From Haloglycomyces albus DSM 45210 (lineage in GTDB: Bacteria > Actinomycetota > Actinomycetes > Mycobacteriales > Micromonosporaceae), in assembly GCF_000527155.1 (NCBI RefSeq), contig NZ_AZUQ01000001.1, positions 2,477,615-2,541,614 on the forward strand: a DNA stretch of 64,000 bases, given 5' to 3'. A model generated the notes under the pieces. The model made no database searches. It was given only the letters and a program-made list of their open reading frames with translations, and had not been told where the DNA came from. The translations under genes and the position numbers were made by a program. Positions 34,750 to 43,713 of the stretch are shown in pieces (positions within the stretch are counted from its first letter, which is position 1; every line of letters starts with the position of its first letter).

Positions 34750-36999
34750 AGTCCCCACGCAGTGGGGGTGAACCGCCGACGAGCAGGGAGCCTGGGACTC
34801 ATACAGCGAAGTCCCCACGCAGTGGGGGTGAACCGTTCACCGGCGGCGGTGCCTAAAATGCCTGCTGGAAGTCCCCACGCAGTGGGGGTGAACCGCAGGT
34901 GAGGTTTGCTTCCAGAAACAGCACTAAGAAGTCCCCACGCAGTGGGGGTGAACCGCAACTGTGGGGCGCGTAGCGAGCGTTCTACGGGAAGTCCCCACGC
35001 AGTGGGGGTGAACCGCCGAACTCGACGAGGAGGCCTCCTAATGCACCGAAGTCCCCACGCAGTGGGGGTGAACCGGCGCGATCGGGGTCGATCCATGGGC
35101 GGGAGATGAAGTCCCCACGCAGTGGGGGTGAACCGATCCGAAACGGTCGCCTGCAATTGACGCGCTAGAAGTCCCCACGCAGTGGGGGTGAACCGTGGAC
35201 TGAAGAACAGATCCGTGAATGGTATCTGAAGTCCCCACGCAGTGGGGGTGAACCGACGGGGATGCGCAACCGGTCGACGGACACGCAGAAGTCCCCACGC
35301 AGTGGGGGTGAACCGTTGTTAGCCTCAGTCGGTTGCCGCCGATCTGGGAAGTCCCCACGCAGTGGGGGTGAACCAGTACGAGGTTCAGCTTTCTCGTCAG
35401 CCTGACACGAAGTCCCCACGCAGTGGGGGTGAACCGCGGCAGCAATCAGCGCAATGGGCGAACTCACGGGAAGTCCCCACGCAGTGGGGGTGAACCATCA
35501 CCGCACACCGAAACAACGACGAAATCATCGAAGTCCCCACGCAGTGGGGGTGAACCGCTAACCCGCGTTACCTCGTCGGAGCGCTGGAAGAAGTCCCCAC
35601 GCAGTGGGGGTGAACCGTACACGAATATCCCCACCGCCGAGGACAGCTAGAAGTCCCCACGCAGTGGGGGTGAACCGTAACGCCCCCGCTAAAGAGACGA
35701 CACCCGACCGAAGTCCCCACGCAGTGGGGGTGAACCGCAACTGCACCGGCAGCGAAAAAACAGGCCGTCGAAGTCCCCACGCAGTGGGGGTGAACCGGAA
35801 GCGACGTCGATTTTGGCGACCATCCGCACCGAAGTCCCCACGCAGTGGGGGTGAACCGAGAGGACGTAAAGAACTCATGGATTACGCGAAGAAGTCCCCA
35901 CGCAGTGGGGGTGAACCGTGACCCCGCTACCTGGGATTATGGACGGCTTCGAAGTCCCCACGCAGTGGGGGTGAACCGCCCAGCAACGGTTGGGGTGGGA
36001 AGATGTTGCGGAAGTCCCCACGCAGTGGGGGTGAACCGGGATAACGGGCAATAGATTTCTCGACGCCTCCGAAGTCCCCACGCAGTGGGGGTGAACCGTC
36101 ACGGTTGGGGCACTGGATGAGGGAACGCGGGAAGTCCCCACGCAGTGGGGGTGAACCGGCCGCGATGTGCAGGGTGACCGGCGAGGCCGGGAAGTCCCCA
36201 CGAAGTGGGGGTGAACCATGACCTACGGCGAAAACCCAAATCCCCATCTCGAAGTCCCCACGCAGTGGGGGTGAACCGGGTGTCACGATACCGTCCCAGT
36301 GGGAGGCCGAGAAGTCCCCACGCAGTGGGGGTGAACCGGCGAAAATGTTCTGGTGATCACGCGCGGATGGCGAAGTCCCCACGCAGTGGGGGTGAACCAC
36401 GAACTACTCGTGTCTGGCCTGCTATCGCACCGAAGTCCCCACGCAGTGGGGGTGAACCGGCGGACCTTCGCGCCTCATGCGCGCTATCACCGAAGTCCCC
36501 ACGCAGTGGGGGTGAACCGTCAGATCTCCTGTGAAATACCATCAACGCCACGAAGTCCCCACGCAGTGGGGGTGAACCGGGACTACGTACTGTACCCCTA
36601 GCCCCTAGCCCGAAGTCCCCACGCAGTGGGGGTGAACCGGAGTTGAACACGTTGACCGATAAGCACCCGGCGAAGTCCCGACGCAGTGGGGGTGAACCGG
36701 TATCAGCCGACCGCGTTGCACGCAGTTGTGAGAAGTCCCCACGCAGTGGGGGTGAACCGCGCCTCAATCGCCTCCAGCTCGATCGGATGCCGAAGTCCCC
36801 ACGCAGTGGGGGTGAACCGGCGCTCAAAGCCGCCGACGCGGACACGATCATGAAGTCCCCGCGCAGTGGGGGTGAACCGTGTTTCTGGAGTTCCGGCTCC
36901 AGCTCCGTTGAGAAGTCCCCACACAGTGGGGGTGAACCGCAAGCCCGCGACGACGCCGCCGCGGACGCCGAGAAGTCCCCACGCAGTGGGGGTAAATCG
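34748..36999 (+). CRISPR. Type I-E CRISPR array 1: 38 repeats, 37 spacers
   Basis: Repeats are 28 bases, beginning GAAGTCCCCACG and ending GGGGGTGAACCG, with the hairpin CCCCAC/GTGGGG. Spacers are 32 bases, a few 33, giving steps of 60 or 61. Variants: last base A at 35348 and 35470; CGAAG at 36191; mutated copies at 36672, 36852, 36912 and a decayed last repeat at 36972 (ends GGTAAATCG). Decay at the right end places the leader on the left, next to cas2. The repeat strand reads in the cas direction. Confidence 0.97.
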
Positions 37000-37039
37000 T
37001 ATACGGCGGTGTTTTGAGTTGCTGTTATCGGGGAATCCT

Positions 37040-37400
37040 CGTGATAGGTTGAATGAGGTTCATGTGTTCGGACCGGCACCAGCCGCTGTTGCAATGTCGC
37101 ATTCGACAGCCCGCACCGGAATCCAACGAAACCACGTTGGAGCCGTGATAGCTCAGGCGTCGCTTCACCACGCCGAATATGCCGCAAGATCGCGTCAATT
37201 CGTCCACAAGGATTGATGCGAGATCCCTCGCAATACGACAGGAACTCAGCCAAGCCACGGGTATAGGCATCGATCGTCCGAGTGACACGCCCCAAATCGA
37301 TTCAAATCCGCAACCACTCCGTCGCCTGCTCACATCGAGTGAGTACCAACCACCGCTCACCGAAATCATCCACACCGAAGTAAAAGAGCCTCACAACCGC
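37040..37400 (-). pseudogene. Remnant of a tyrosine recombinase (N-terminal domain)
   Basis: The minus strand encodes fragments of a phage-integrase N-terminal SAM-like domain: DDFGERWLVLTRCEQATEWL, then after a stop LGRVTRTIDAYTRGLAEFLS, and GLSNATLQQRLVPVRTHE. The stop, and the absence of any catalytic R-H-R-Y part, show that it is broken. The long open frame that continues across the CRISPR array on this strand is not a gene. It lies just right of array 1. Confidence 0.6.
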
Positions 37401-37458
37401 CCGGGCACGGGAACTGAACAGGGTTCATGCGACCGCGTGATTCCACGTAACGAATACA

Positions 37459-37880
37459 GTCATTGACCTGTTTTCGCGCAGTTTGGAGGGTTGGTCTATC
37501 GACGACCAAATGCGGACTGATCTGGTTATCGCTGCGATGGATTCGGCGCGATGCACCAGAGGGAGCTTGTCCGGCAGTATCTTCCACAGTGACAATGGAG
37601 GCCAATACACAGTACTCCATTTTGGACAATATTGTGAGCGAGAAGAAGTGATATGCTCGCGCGGGCGCGTCGGATCATCTGCCGACAACGCGTTGGCAGA
37701 ATCGTTTATCGCGTCATTGAAGCGTGAAGTTATGGGAGACAGCAAGGTATCCGTCTCTGCGGAGGCTACTGAGATGGAGGTCTTCTCCTGGATTGCCAGG
37801 TACAACAACATACGGAGATACAGCGATTGGGAAATAAGAGTTCCATCGCGTTCGAGAATCAATCAACTATCATGGAATAA
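37459..37880 (+). pseudogene. IS3-family transposase fragment
   Basis: Plus-strand DDE integrase-core remains: VIDLFSRSLEGWSIDDQM, then the second Asp in SIFHSDNGGQYTVLHF, and the DNALAESFIASLKREV block with the Glu. It begins after a stop at 37438, so the N-terminal half is missing. Near the end a frameshift is evident: IARYNNIRRYS is followed in another frame by SSIAFENQSTME, the usual IS3 ending, then a stop. No complete IS ends are found. Inactive. Confidence 0.75.
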
Positions 37881-38048
37881 ACTATCTGAATTTCTGTCCC
37901 TTTTCAGGGGGCTCCCTGATGTTGGTGCACATGTTGTGGAGTGTTTCGCGGTGTTGTTCGGCGGTGATCGTTGGATGTTTTGGGTGGCCTGGTCTTTAGT
38001 AGGGATTGAGGAAGCGGGTTGGGTTTCTAAACTGAGTGAGTGGTGCCA

Positions 38049-38097
38049 TGGCTATCACGGAATGGTAACGTTGCTGGGGAAACGGAAGTCAGGGAAT
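38049..38097 (+). promoter_or_regulatory. Leader of CRISPR array 2
   Basis: 49 bases before the first repeat of array 2, identical at 36 positions to the array 1 leader, including TATCACG, TAACGT and GCT blocks. They lie behind the IS3 remnant rather than a cas gene. Confidence 0.7.
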
Positions 38098-38728
38098 GTA
38101 GTCCCCACGCAGTGGGGGTGAACCGTCTTGCATCCTGAGCTGGACAAACGTGTGTCTAGTAGTCCCCACGCAGTGGGGGTGAACCGGTGTTTGTGCCGGT
38201 CATCATGCACGACGGCGAGTAGTCCCCACGCAGTGGGGGTGAACCGTACACACCCCCAGCTCCCGGATCTCTGAACGTGTAGTCCCCACGCAGTGGGGGT
38301 GAACCGCCAACATATCGACAAGCACCGCCCGGGTTTTCGTAGTCCCCACGCAGTGGGGGTGAACCGTACTTGAAAATTCGGATGCGCCGCCAGGAGTTGT
38401 AGTCCCCACGCAGTGGGGGTGAACCGTCCAGCCGTGCCCAAACACTCCACCGCCGCCAGTAGTCCCCACGCAGTGGGGGTGAACCGATAGGGTGGATAAT
38501 GAGGGGGCCTTCCCTTCCAAAGTCCCCACACAGTGGGGGTGAACCGCTACCGTATGATGCGATCACCGGCCATACGCCGAAGTCCCCACGCAGTGGGGGT
38601 GAAGCGAAAGGCGTTCCCACCGTATCCTGTGTACCTGCGAAGCCCCCACATCGTGGGGGGTGAACCGCTTGCCAACCGTAGCAACGATATCGCCCTCACA
38701 GTAGTCTCCACATCGTGGGGGTGAGCTG
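38098..38728 (+). CRISPR. Type I-E CRISPR array 2: 11 repeats, 10 spacers
   Basis: Repeat starts: 38098, 38159, 38219, 38279, 38339, 38399, 38459, 38519, 38579, 38639, 38701. The first seven begin GTAGTCCCC, differing from array 1 (GAAGTCCCC) in the second base; the eighth begins AA. The last four are increasingly altered (GAAGCG end at 38579; ACATCG centre at 38639 and 38701), so the leader is on the left. It shares the cas genes upstream. Confidence 0.95.
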
Positions 38729-38836
38729 GAGACTCTTATCAGGCAAAGCGGGCGCCAGCCCCATTGATAACCAGAACAGGTGAATAACACCGCTGATGTC
38801 GGTTGTAGCGATGGCAAGGGTAGAGTGGCTGGACAT
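38696..38836 (-). CDS. Possible small ORF running into the old end of array 2
   Basis: A 46-residue ORF starting MSSHSTLAIATTDISGVIHL. AAGAGGG lies about 8 bases before the ATG. The 3' end lies within the last, degenerate CRISPR repeat, so the coding sequence looks cut short by array DNA. It may be the start of a lost gene. Not recognised. Confidence 0.35.
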   Translation of the reverse strand: MSSHSTLAIATTDISGVIHLFWLSMGLAPALPDKSLQLTPTMWRLL

Positions 38837-38868
38837 GTCAGTCACCCTCTTGTGGAGCGGTCCTGGAG

Positions 38869-39006
38869 CTACTTAGCGGCTGAGAAGTAGACCAGTTCGC
38901 CCCAGACTTCGATCTGTTCACGAGGCATCGTAAAGACCTCGGACGCGGCTTTGGACAGAAATTCGAGGCTCACCGGCTCGTCAAAGGTGACGGTGTAGTC
39001 ACGCAT
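38869..39006 (-). CDS. Small protein, possible orphan or truncated immunity gene
   Basis: A 45-residue ORF: MRDYTVTFDEPVSLEFLSKA then ASEVFTMPREQIEVWGELVY. GGGGAGGGG precedes the ATG, so it is probably translated. It follows the toxin-immunity pair on the same strand and reads like the N-terminal part of a small immunity-type protein, perhaps truncated. Downstream of 39131 by 124 bases that contain short GC-rich inverted repeats. Function is inferred only from place. Confidence 0.5.
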   Translation of the reverse strand: MRDYTVTFDEPVSLEFLSKAASEVFTMPREQIEVWGELVYFSAAK

Positions 39007-39130
39007 CAGCCCCTCCCCTTTCTTTGGCTTTGCCTATGCGAGCTTGTGTCCAGGTCGTCAGGCCCAGGCAGGCTGCCTCGTTGGGTACCGGCCTTGCCAG
39101 GCGGCAGCTTGGGAGCCCCGGGGCGTTACG

Positions 39131-39511
39131 TTATTCGCTCGGACGCTCCGGCCAGACTGCCAGTTCTCCACCTGGCATGCACTCGATTCGTTGCCCATAC
39201 GGACCAACGACGCCCCACGATTCGAAATCAGGATCCGACTGCGCGTCAATAGCGATGGATCCTTCAAACTCAAGGTGCAGACGGCTACTGGCTATTTCGA
39301 CTTTGACAACCTCAAGCCCCGTTATAGATTCTTTGAGAATGGAAATGGTGTCAGGATCTTCTCCGTCGAGGACTCCAGACTCCGCGATTGAAGGCGAAAT
39401 GTGGATATCGGACTCAATCTTGATCATCCAATCATTGCTGGTGAAGATCGAGACCGGTAGGACATTATCCACCTTTTCGACCGTTGCGCCTTCAATGTCA
39501 AGGTCAATCAT
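39131..39511 (-). CDS. DUF6188-like putative immunity protein
   Basis: A 126-residue cytoplasmic protein, likely neutralising the toxin encoded just upstream. The start MIDLDIEGATVEKVDNV overlaps the toxin stop by 8 bases (ATGATTGA), so translation is coupled. A longer frame to 39640 would read across the toxin in a shadow frame and is rejected. The C-terminal block WGVVGPYGQRIECMPGGELA followed by VW is the DUF6188-like signature that I recall in actinobacterial immunity-type genes. Strand-rich, no signal peptide. Family is likely; specificity is inferred. Confidence 0.65.
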   Translation of the reverse strand: MIDLDIEGATVEKVDNVLPVSIFTSNDWMIKIESDIHISPSIAESGVLDGEDPDTISILKESITGLEVVKVEIASSRLHLEFEGSIAIDAQSDPDFESWGVVGPYGQRIECMPGGELAVWPERPSE

Positions 39512-40208
39512 TTTCCCATCCTTGCGGAACGTCGTAACTGCCATCAGGATTAATCGGTATGTGAGAGTCTGATCTATTGCCGGGTTTGCCGTCGAGCCGG
39601 ACAGCCTGCCCGTGAGAGTTGTGAAAGCGAACGTACCCATGAGGGTACCTTGGTGTGGGATTCATGATGCGCACCATATTAGCGTCCTTGTGGGATCCAG
39701 GTTCGTTGTCTGGCTTCTGATAGATGGTTCCCTTGCCGGACCTTGCGGGGAATGAAGTCCAGCCCGCTGGAACACCTGCAGGTCGAACGACCGTCGACGT
39801 TGCTGGAGATCGGCTCGTTGAAACGGAGGCTGGCGGCGTTGTTGTGGACGTGTGTCTACCACCGTTCGTTCAGGCGATTTGGTTCAGCGTTGATGAGGCA
39901 TCGTCCATCTGCTGAGTGAGGGTGCTCATGGCCCCGGCGATGATTTCTTGCATCTGTGCAGGTAGCCCCTGGGCGGTGACACGGGCGGTGTCGATCTGGT
40001 CCATGGCGGAGCGCACGATCTCGGCTCGCTCACCGTCCCCGATGTCTTGATACTGGCGCATTATCTCTTCCATTTGGTCCTGAGTGCGGTTGATGCTCTC
40101 GGTGAGCATGGAGCTAGCGTTGATGAGAGCTTCGGAAGCTGCTGGTAGAGACTCGACGTCCGTCTTAGCGCTGCTGACGGAGGACTTAACTTCTTCGATA
40201 TTGGCCAT
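39504..40208 (-). pseudogene. WXG-like polymorphic toxin gene interrupted by one in-frame TGA
   Basis: One reading frame of 235 codons. Residues 1-112 form a helical WXG100-like export domain (MANIEEVKSSVSSAKTDVES, ending STLNQIA). A single TGA (39870-39872) follows. The same frame then continues through a Thr/Pro/Ser linker into a toxin-like domain: GKGTIYQKPDNEPGSHKDAN, then RIMNPTPRYPHGYVRFHNSH, and SHIPINPDGSYDVPQGW. No ATG/GTG/TTG exists between the TGA and the domain until ATG in DANMVRI. So the toxin is either silenced by a nonsense mutation, made by readthrough, or the first part acts alone. It resembles actinobacterial secreted polymorphic toxins; its activity is not assigned. Confidence 0.65.
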
Positions 40209-40275
40209 AAGTGGTGTGTCCCTTCGGGGTTGGAATTGCCTTCCGAGAAATCCTAACGTATCGAAATGGTACTAA

Positions 40276-40419
40276 TTACAATAGGTGACGCGCTGCTCTG
40301 TCTCGGTCGGGTACCAAATTCCAGCCGCCAGTCATTGGCATCGACAGTGTCGACGCTAGCTCAGTCAGCGCCTCTTTCCTGACATCGGGGGAGAACCGTC
40401 CTTGGGACATGGACATCAT
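40276..40419 (-). CDS. Possible small ORF upstream of the toxin gene
   Basis: A 47-residue ORF (MMSMSQGRFSPDVRKEALTE, ending DRAARHLL). AAGG stands 4 bases before the first ATG. No family is recognised. It lies in the gap between the toxin and Nudix genes on the same strand. It could be a truncated gene. Confidence 0.3.
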   Translation of the reverse strand: MMSMSQGRFSPDVRKEALTELASTLSMPMTGGWNLVPDRDRAARHLL

Positions 40420-40488
40420 CTAACCTTGACTTTCGCAGCGAATATATTGAACTCGTGAACATCGGGTTGATTTCCTATGTGGACTGTA

Positions 40489-40983
40489 TTACGTTAAAAA
40501 CTTCCGATAGGGAGACAGATGCGCGGGGACAGGGTTGCCGTGTTCGAGATACATGGTGGTGGTGGTTTGCGCTGCGACTGTTAGGCGCCGTTGTAGTCGT
40601 GTGGGAAGGCGGTGTGTGATGTCGGTGAGGGGGACGAATTCAGCGGCGGCCAATTCGGATCGTTGGAGGTGGATGGCCTGGAACTCATCATCGGTGAGCT
40701 GTCCGCCGTCAAAGACAAACAATATCTTATCGCCTTCGGCATCGGAAGGTGCCCAGTCGCATGCCAAGAGGCTCCCGGGGGTGATGTCGAGGCCGAGCTC
40801 CTCGGTGATTTCTCGGCGGCAAGCCTGTGTTGGTGTTTCATTGGGTTCGATGTAGCCACCAGGGATATCCCACAGGTTTTTGTACGTGGGCTTGACCAGT
40901 AGGATATCGCTGTGTCTATTGCGAATGAGAGCGCCTGCAGCGGCACGTGGGCGGGACATTGATGGTGCGTGGTCGGCTGGCAT
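40489..40983 (-). CDS. Nudix hydrolase
   Basis: A 164-residue Nudix protein that hydrolyses a nucleoside diphosphate linked to another group. The Nudix box is complete: GGYIEPNETPTQACRREITE then ELGLD. It follows the XRE regulator by 9 bases on the same strand, so both are co-transcribed. Regulator-Nudix pairs suggest a response to a nucleotide-derived signal or a damaged nucleotide. The substrate is unknown. Confidence 0.85.
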   Translation of the reverse strand: MPADHAPSMSRPRAAAGALIRNRHSDILLVKPTYKNLWDIPGGYIEPNETPTQACRREITEELGLDITPGSLLACDWAPSDAEGDKILFVFDGGQLTDDEFQAIHLQRSELAAAEFVPLTDITHRLPTRLQRRLTVAAQTTTTMYLEHGNPVPAHLSPYRKFLT

Positions 40984-40992
40984 AGGGTCACC

Positions 40993-42219
40993 TTACTGCT
41001 CTATATGATGGTTGTTAGGTGCGAGTGTTGCTACTAGACGGCGCACCTCCGGGTGGTCGGGCCAGTCGTTCTTCCATTGGTGGAGGAGGCGTTGGCATTC
41101 ACGATGGTTGGCGACAAACTGGGGAGCTTGACGCGCTAGGGTCGTCATGGTGGTGATTGCTTCTTCACGATTGTCGGTCATCGCGTGTGATCGAATCTGG
41201 TCGAAGCGAAATCGGATGCGCCGCTCAGCAGGCATTCGGTCAACTATGATCCGGTCGCCCTGCCGGATGGCCATCCGTGGATTACCGTTCTCCAATTGCA
41301 CCACGCATTGATGGATAGCAACATTCGTTGGACTGAACGCACTCCAGAGGTAATTGGCATCATCTGGCATATGATCGCTGATAGCACAAGCCTCATTCAA
41401 ATGGCGGAGCGCCGATGGCCGGTCACGATCACGTGCCGCTGCTGTCGCCGCCACCAAATGCAACGACCCCACCGCCGACAGGCGACGAGGCGACGCAGTG
41501 TGTCCACGCCAACCGAAATGTATCAACGCATCATCAATCGCACCACGAGCCACATCGGTGCGACCACCCGCAAAATGAGCATAGGCGCGCGACCGAACGA
41601 TTGAAACACCAAGATCGTCGTCCTCAGCCTCCTGCGCCAACCGTTCCCCCTCATCAAGCGCAGTAAGAGCATAATCAAAACGACCCAGCTTGGTAAACAC
41701 CGTCCCCGCCAACCAATACGCAGACGACAAATATCCACTAACCGTACGACAGTCCGCCTTAACACGCCACCGCTGCAACGCAGCAATAGCACTAGGCAAC
41801 TGATCCAACACCGTCGAATAATTCATCTCCTGATATTGCCGCCACAAACGATCAATCACACTACTAATGCTTGATTGATCAGGAAGAATAATAGCGCTTG
41901 CAAGGAGACTCATGCCGTTGAGGAACGACCGTCGGTTCATATCGTGGCTCTCTTGTTGTTGGTGAGTGAAAGGCGAGGGGGTGGTGTCAACGGCAGAGGT
42001 CTCACGACTGCTTGTGAAAATACCGGCCACGATTGACTGGTCAACGTTCAACGCTTGGGCGAGCCTGCGTTGGTTGGCCACGTGCGGTGTTACGTCACCT
42101 GCCTCCCACCGTTGGTAGGTCGAGGTATTGACTGGCACCAGGCTGGCTAGTGCTTCCTGTGACAAGCCGTGCGCGGTGCGTAGATCAATGAGGGGTTGGC
42201 GAATGCGTCGTTGAGTCAT
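40993..42219 (-). CDS. XRE regulator with TPR-like tail, Nudix-linked
   Basis: A 408-residue regulator with helix-turn-helix LSQEALASLVPVNTSTYQRW followed by EAGDVTPHVANQRRLAQAL. After a linker, MNRRSFLNGMSLLASAIILP looks like a Tat or membrane-like stretch within the protein (common in this family), then TPR-like helices (YWLAGTVFTKLGRFDYALTA). The start at 42219 follows AGGA; a frame to 42297 extends without a site. Same plan as the gene at 4486-5736. It probably controls itself and the Nudix gene. Confidence 0.8.
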   Translation of the reverse strand: MTQRRIRQPLIDLRTAHGLSQEALASLVPVNTSTYQRWEAGDVTPHVANQRRLAQALNVDQSIVAGIFTSSRETSAVDTTPSPFTHQQQESHDMNRRSFLNGMSLLASAIILPDQSSISSVIDRLWRQYQEMNYSTVLDQLPSAIAALQRWRVKADCRTVSGYLSSAYWLAGTVFTKLGRFDYALTALDEGERLAQEAEDDDLGVSIVRSRAYAHFAGGRTDVARGAIDDALIHFGWRGHTASPRRLSAVGSLHLVAATAAARDRDRPSALRHLNEACAISDHMPDDANYLWSAFSPTNVAIHQCVVQLENGNPRMAIRQGDRIIVDRMPAERRIRFRFDQIRSHAMTDNREEAITTMTTLARQAPQFVANHRECQRLLHQWKNDWPDHPEVRRLVATLAPNNHHIEQ

Positions 42220-42326
42220 GATCCGTTCCTGGCAATGAGACGAGATGGAGGCTGTGCAAAGTACATCATCGTCCTTCAGCGTTGACAAGACAATCACCTA
42301 TGATGGCGCCCTCTTAGGTGCTACGC

Positions 42327-42413
42327 CACCGCATTTACACCGCATTTCACCCCAGACTTGTCCGGGACCTGACGGTCATGAACCACTGGCGAGGATGCGG
42401 TGTAAATGCGGTG
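42327..42413. repeat. Perfect 19-bp inverted repeat upstream of the XRE gene
   Basis: CACCGCATTTACACCGCAT (42327-42345) is repeated inverted at 42395-42413 around 49 bases. Each arm itself contains a repeated ACCGCAT. It lies in the gap between the divergent XRE and 42562 genes and may be an operator or a structured site. Confidence 0.6.
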
Positions 42414-42561
42414 GTGCTGTTGAAGCTGAAGAGATTGACTGGACTCATTCCACAAGCGCACCGGTCGATGGCGCTTAAACCAAACCCAATAGCGGCACAG
42501 AGCGTGTTTTCGCAATACAGATCGGGTGGGCCACAGAAATGTTAATTGATTGGAGGTCTCT

Positions 42562-42999
42562 ATGAGGGAGTATCAGACACAGGTGATCGCCGGGGCAGGC
42601 AGACTCAACCTTCATCCGCCGTCTGAACAGTTGCGTCAGTTGACGATGCTCGTTCGATTGCACGCCGGGCTACCGCCGCTCTGGTGGCAGCGCTACCGGC
42701 GATGCAAGGGATGCGGAGCACCGTGGAAAAGCTCTCTGGGGTGCCCTCTTCTCGCCGAAGAAAAAATAACGTTCTGGAGGACAGCTACCGCGGTGGAGGC
42801 GATGTCCGCGTGCCGACGCGAACTGTTGGAGCCCAATGATGTGACGGTACTGCAACAAAAACAGTTTCGTGACGACCTTCTTGACACCGCAGCGACCGCC
42901 AACGTCGATCACCTGCCTGAGACCAGCACCCAATCCGTCGAGCTTGGCGACGACGATACCCGTCCTCTACCGGTGGTGAATCATGCGACTTTGGCCTAA
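42562..42999 (+). CDS. Unknown protein with a Cys-cluster
   Basis: A 145-residue protein. CKGCG followed by a further Cys (GCPLL) may bind zinc. The flanking WWQRYRRCKGCGAPW is basic and aromatic, like a nucleic-acid binding patch. GGAGG stands 5 bases before the ATG. First of three overlapping genes. Not recognised; it precedes the conjugation block. Confidence 0.6.
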   Translation: MREYQTQVIAGAGRLNLHPPSEQLRQLTMLVRLHAGLPPLWWQRYRRCKGCGAPWKSSLGCPLLAEEKITFWRTATAVEAMSACRRELLEPNDVTVLQQKQFRDDLLDTAATANVDHLPETSTQSVELGDDDTRPLPVVNHATLA

Positions 43000-43441
43000 A
43001 CGCAGAGTTTCAACGCGCCCAACGAATCCTGACTATTCACCGCATCTACTCCTTACACGGCGACAGAACACCGTCAGAGGTTATCGGATTGGGTGGGGCG
43101 ATTTGGATTTTTGGCGACCCGCGCACGTGCTGGAACTGATCCGACTAGAGCCTGGGTTTGGATACATCCAAGCACAAGCACCAGGAGGTGGACAAACGCT
43201 TCCACTCGCATGGGTGACTTGGAATGACGCGGTCGAAAGTATCACAGTGCGACCCGACAATCCACCATTGGTTATCGACTTTGACCTGTCGTGGATGACT
43301 CACACCGATGTTGGCATCGACAGGGTCGGGCACGACGGTCAACGGGTGGTGGGTCTGGTTGAGCAGATCGTTACCGCCTGGCTTAGCTCCACTGCCAATG
43401 ACAGTCGGGTTCACCTGGATGTCTCCCCACTGTCTGCATGA
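42983..43441 (+). CDS. Unknown protein of the pre-transfer cluster
   Basis: A 152-residue protein overlapping its neighbour by 17 bases and the next gene by ATGA. Mixed alpha/beta with RGYRIGWGDLDFWRPAHVLE. No signal peptide or known motif. Translational coupling supports that it is real. Confidence 0.55.
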   Translation: MRLWPKRRVSTRPTNPDYSPHLLLTRRQNTVRGYRIGWGDLDFWRPAHVLELIRLEPGFGYIQAQAPGGGQTLPLAWVTWNDAVESITVRPDNPPLVIDFDLSWMTHTDVGIDRVGHDGQRVVGLVEQIVTAWLSSTANDSRVHLDVSPLSA

Positions 43442-43713
43442 CAGAAGAGTGTCACTGTGGTCGTGTTCAACGGCAATGGGAAGGTAAAGCATTGAGGAGC
43501 GATCCATCTGACCAATGCCGAGATAGCAGCGAAATCGGTCAGTTGTTGCTGTTCGGCAACCGCTACACTATCCACTCCACTGTTCAACACACAGGTAGAA
43601 ATCACGGTCAATCTGTCGTTCAACTAAATTTGATGAGAGAAAACGGATCATATGCGGGATCTGTCCAAATAACCTGTATCGGTCCCCCATCTTGCAGATT
43701 GATAACGACCTAG
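43438..43713 (+). CDS. Small unknown protein
   Basis: A 91-residue protein that starts MTEECHCGRVQRQWEGKALR; its start overlaps the previous stop (ATGA). CHCG may be half of a metal site. Beta-rich second half (NRYTIHSTVQHTGRNHGQS). Not recognised. Confidence 0.5.
   Translation: MTEECHCGRVQRQWEGKALRSDPSDQCRDSSEIGQLLLFGNRYTIHSTVQHTGRNHGQSVVQLNLMRENGSYAGSVQITCIGPPSCRLITT

Noticed and set aside
34677-37295. Many open frames on both strands over the CRISPR arrays, including a 312-codon minus-strand frame
   Set aside because: They are repeats read as protein (RFTPTAWGL, SPPLRGDF patterns). Only the recombinase piece at 37040-37400 has real content.
39131-39640. 169-codon version of the DUF6188-like gene
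   Set aside because: Its first 43 residues are an alternate frame of the toxin domain; the coupled ATG at 39511 is better.
39662-39862. 66-codon minus-strand ORF starting MVDTRPQQRR
   Set aside because: It is the wrong frame over the toxin linker; the neighbouring frame gives a recognisable toxin-like domain.
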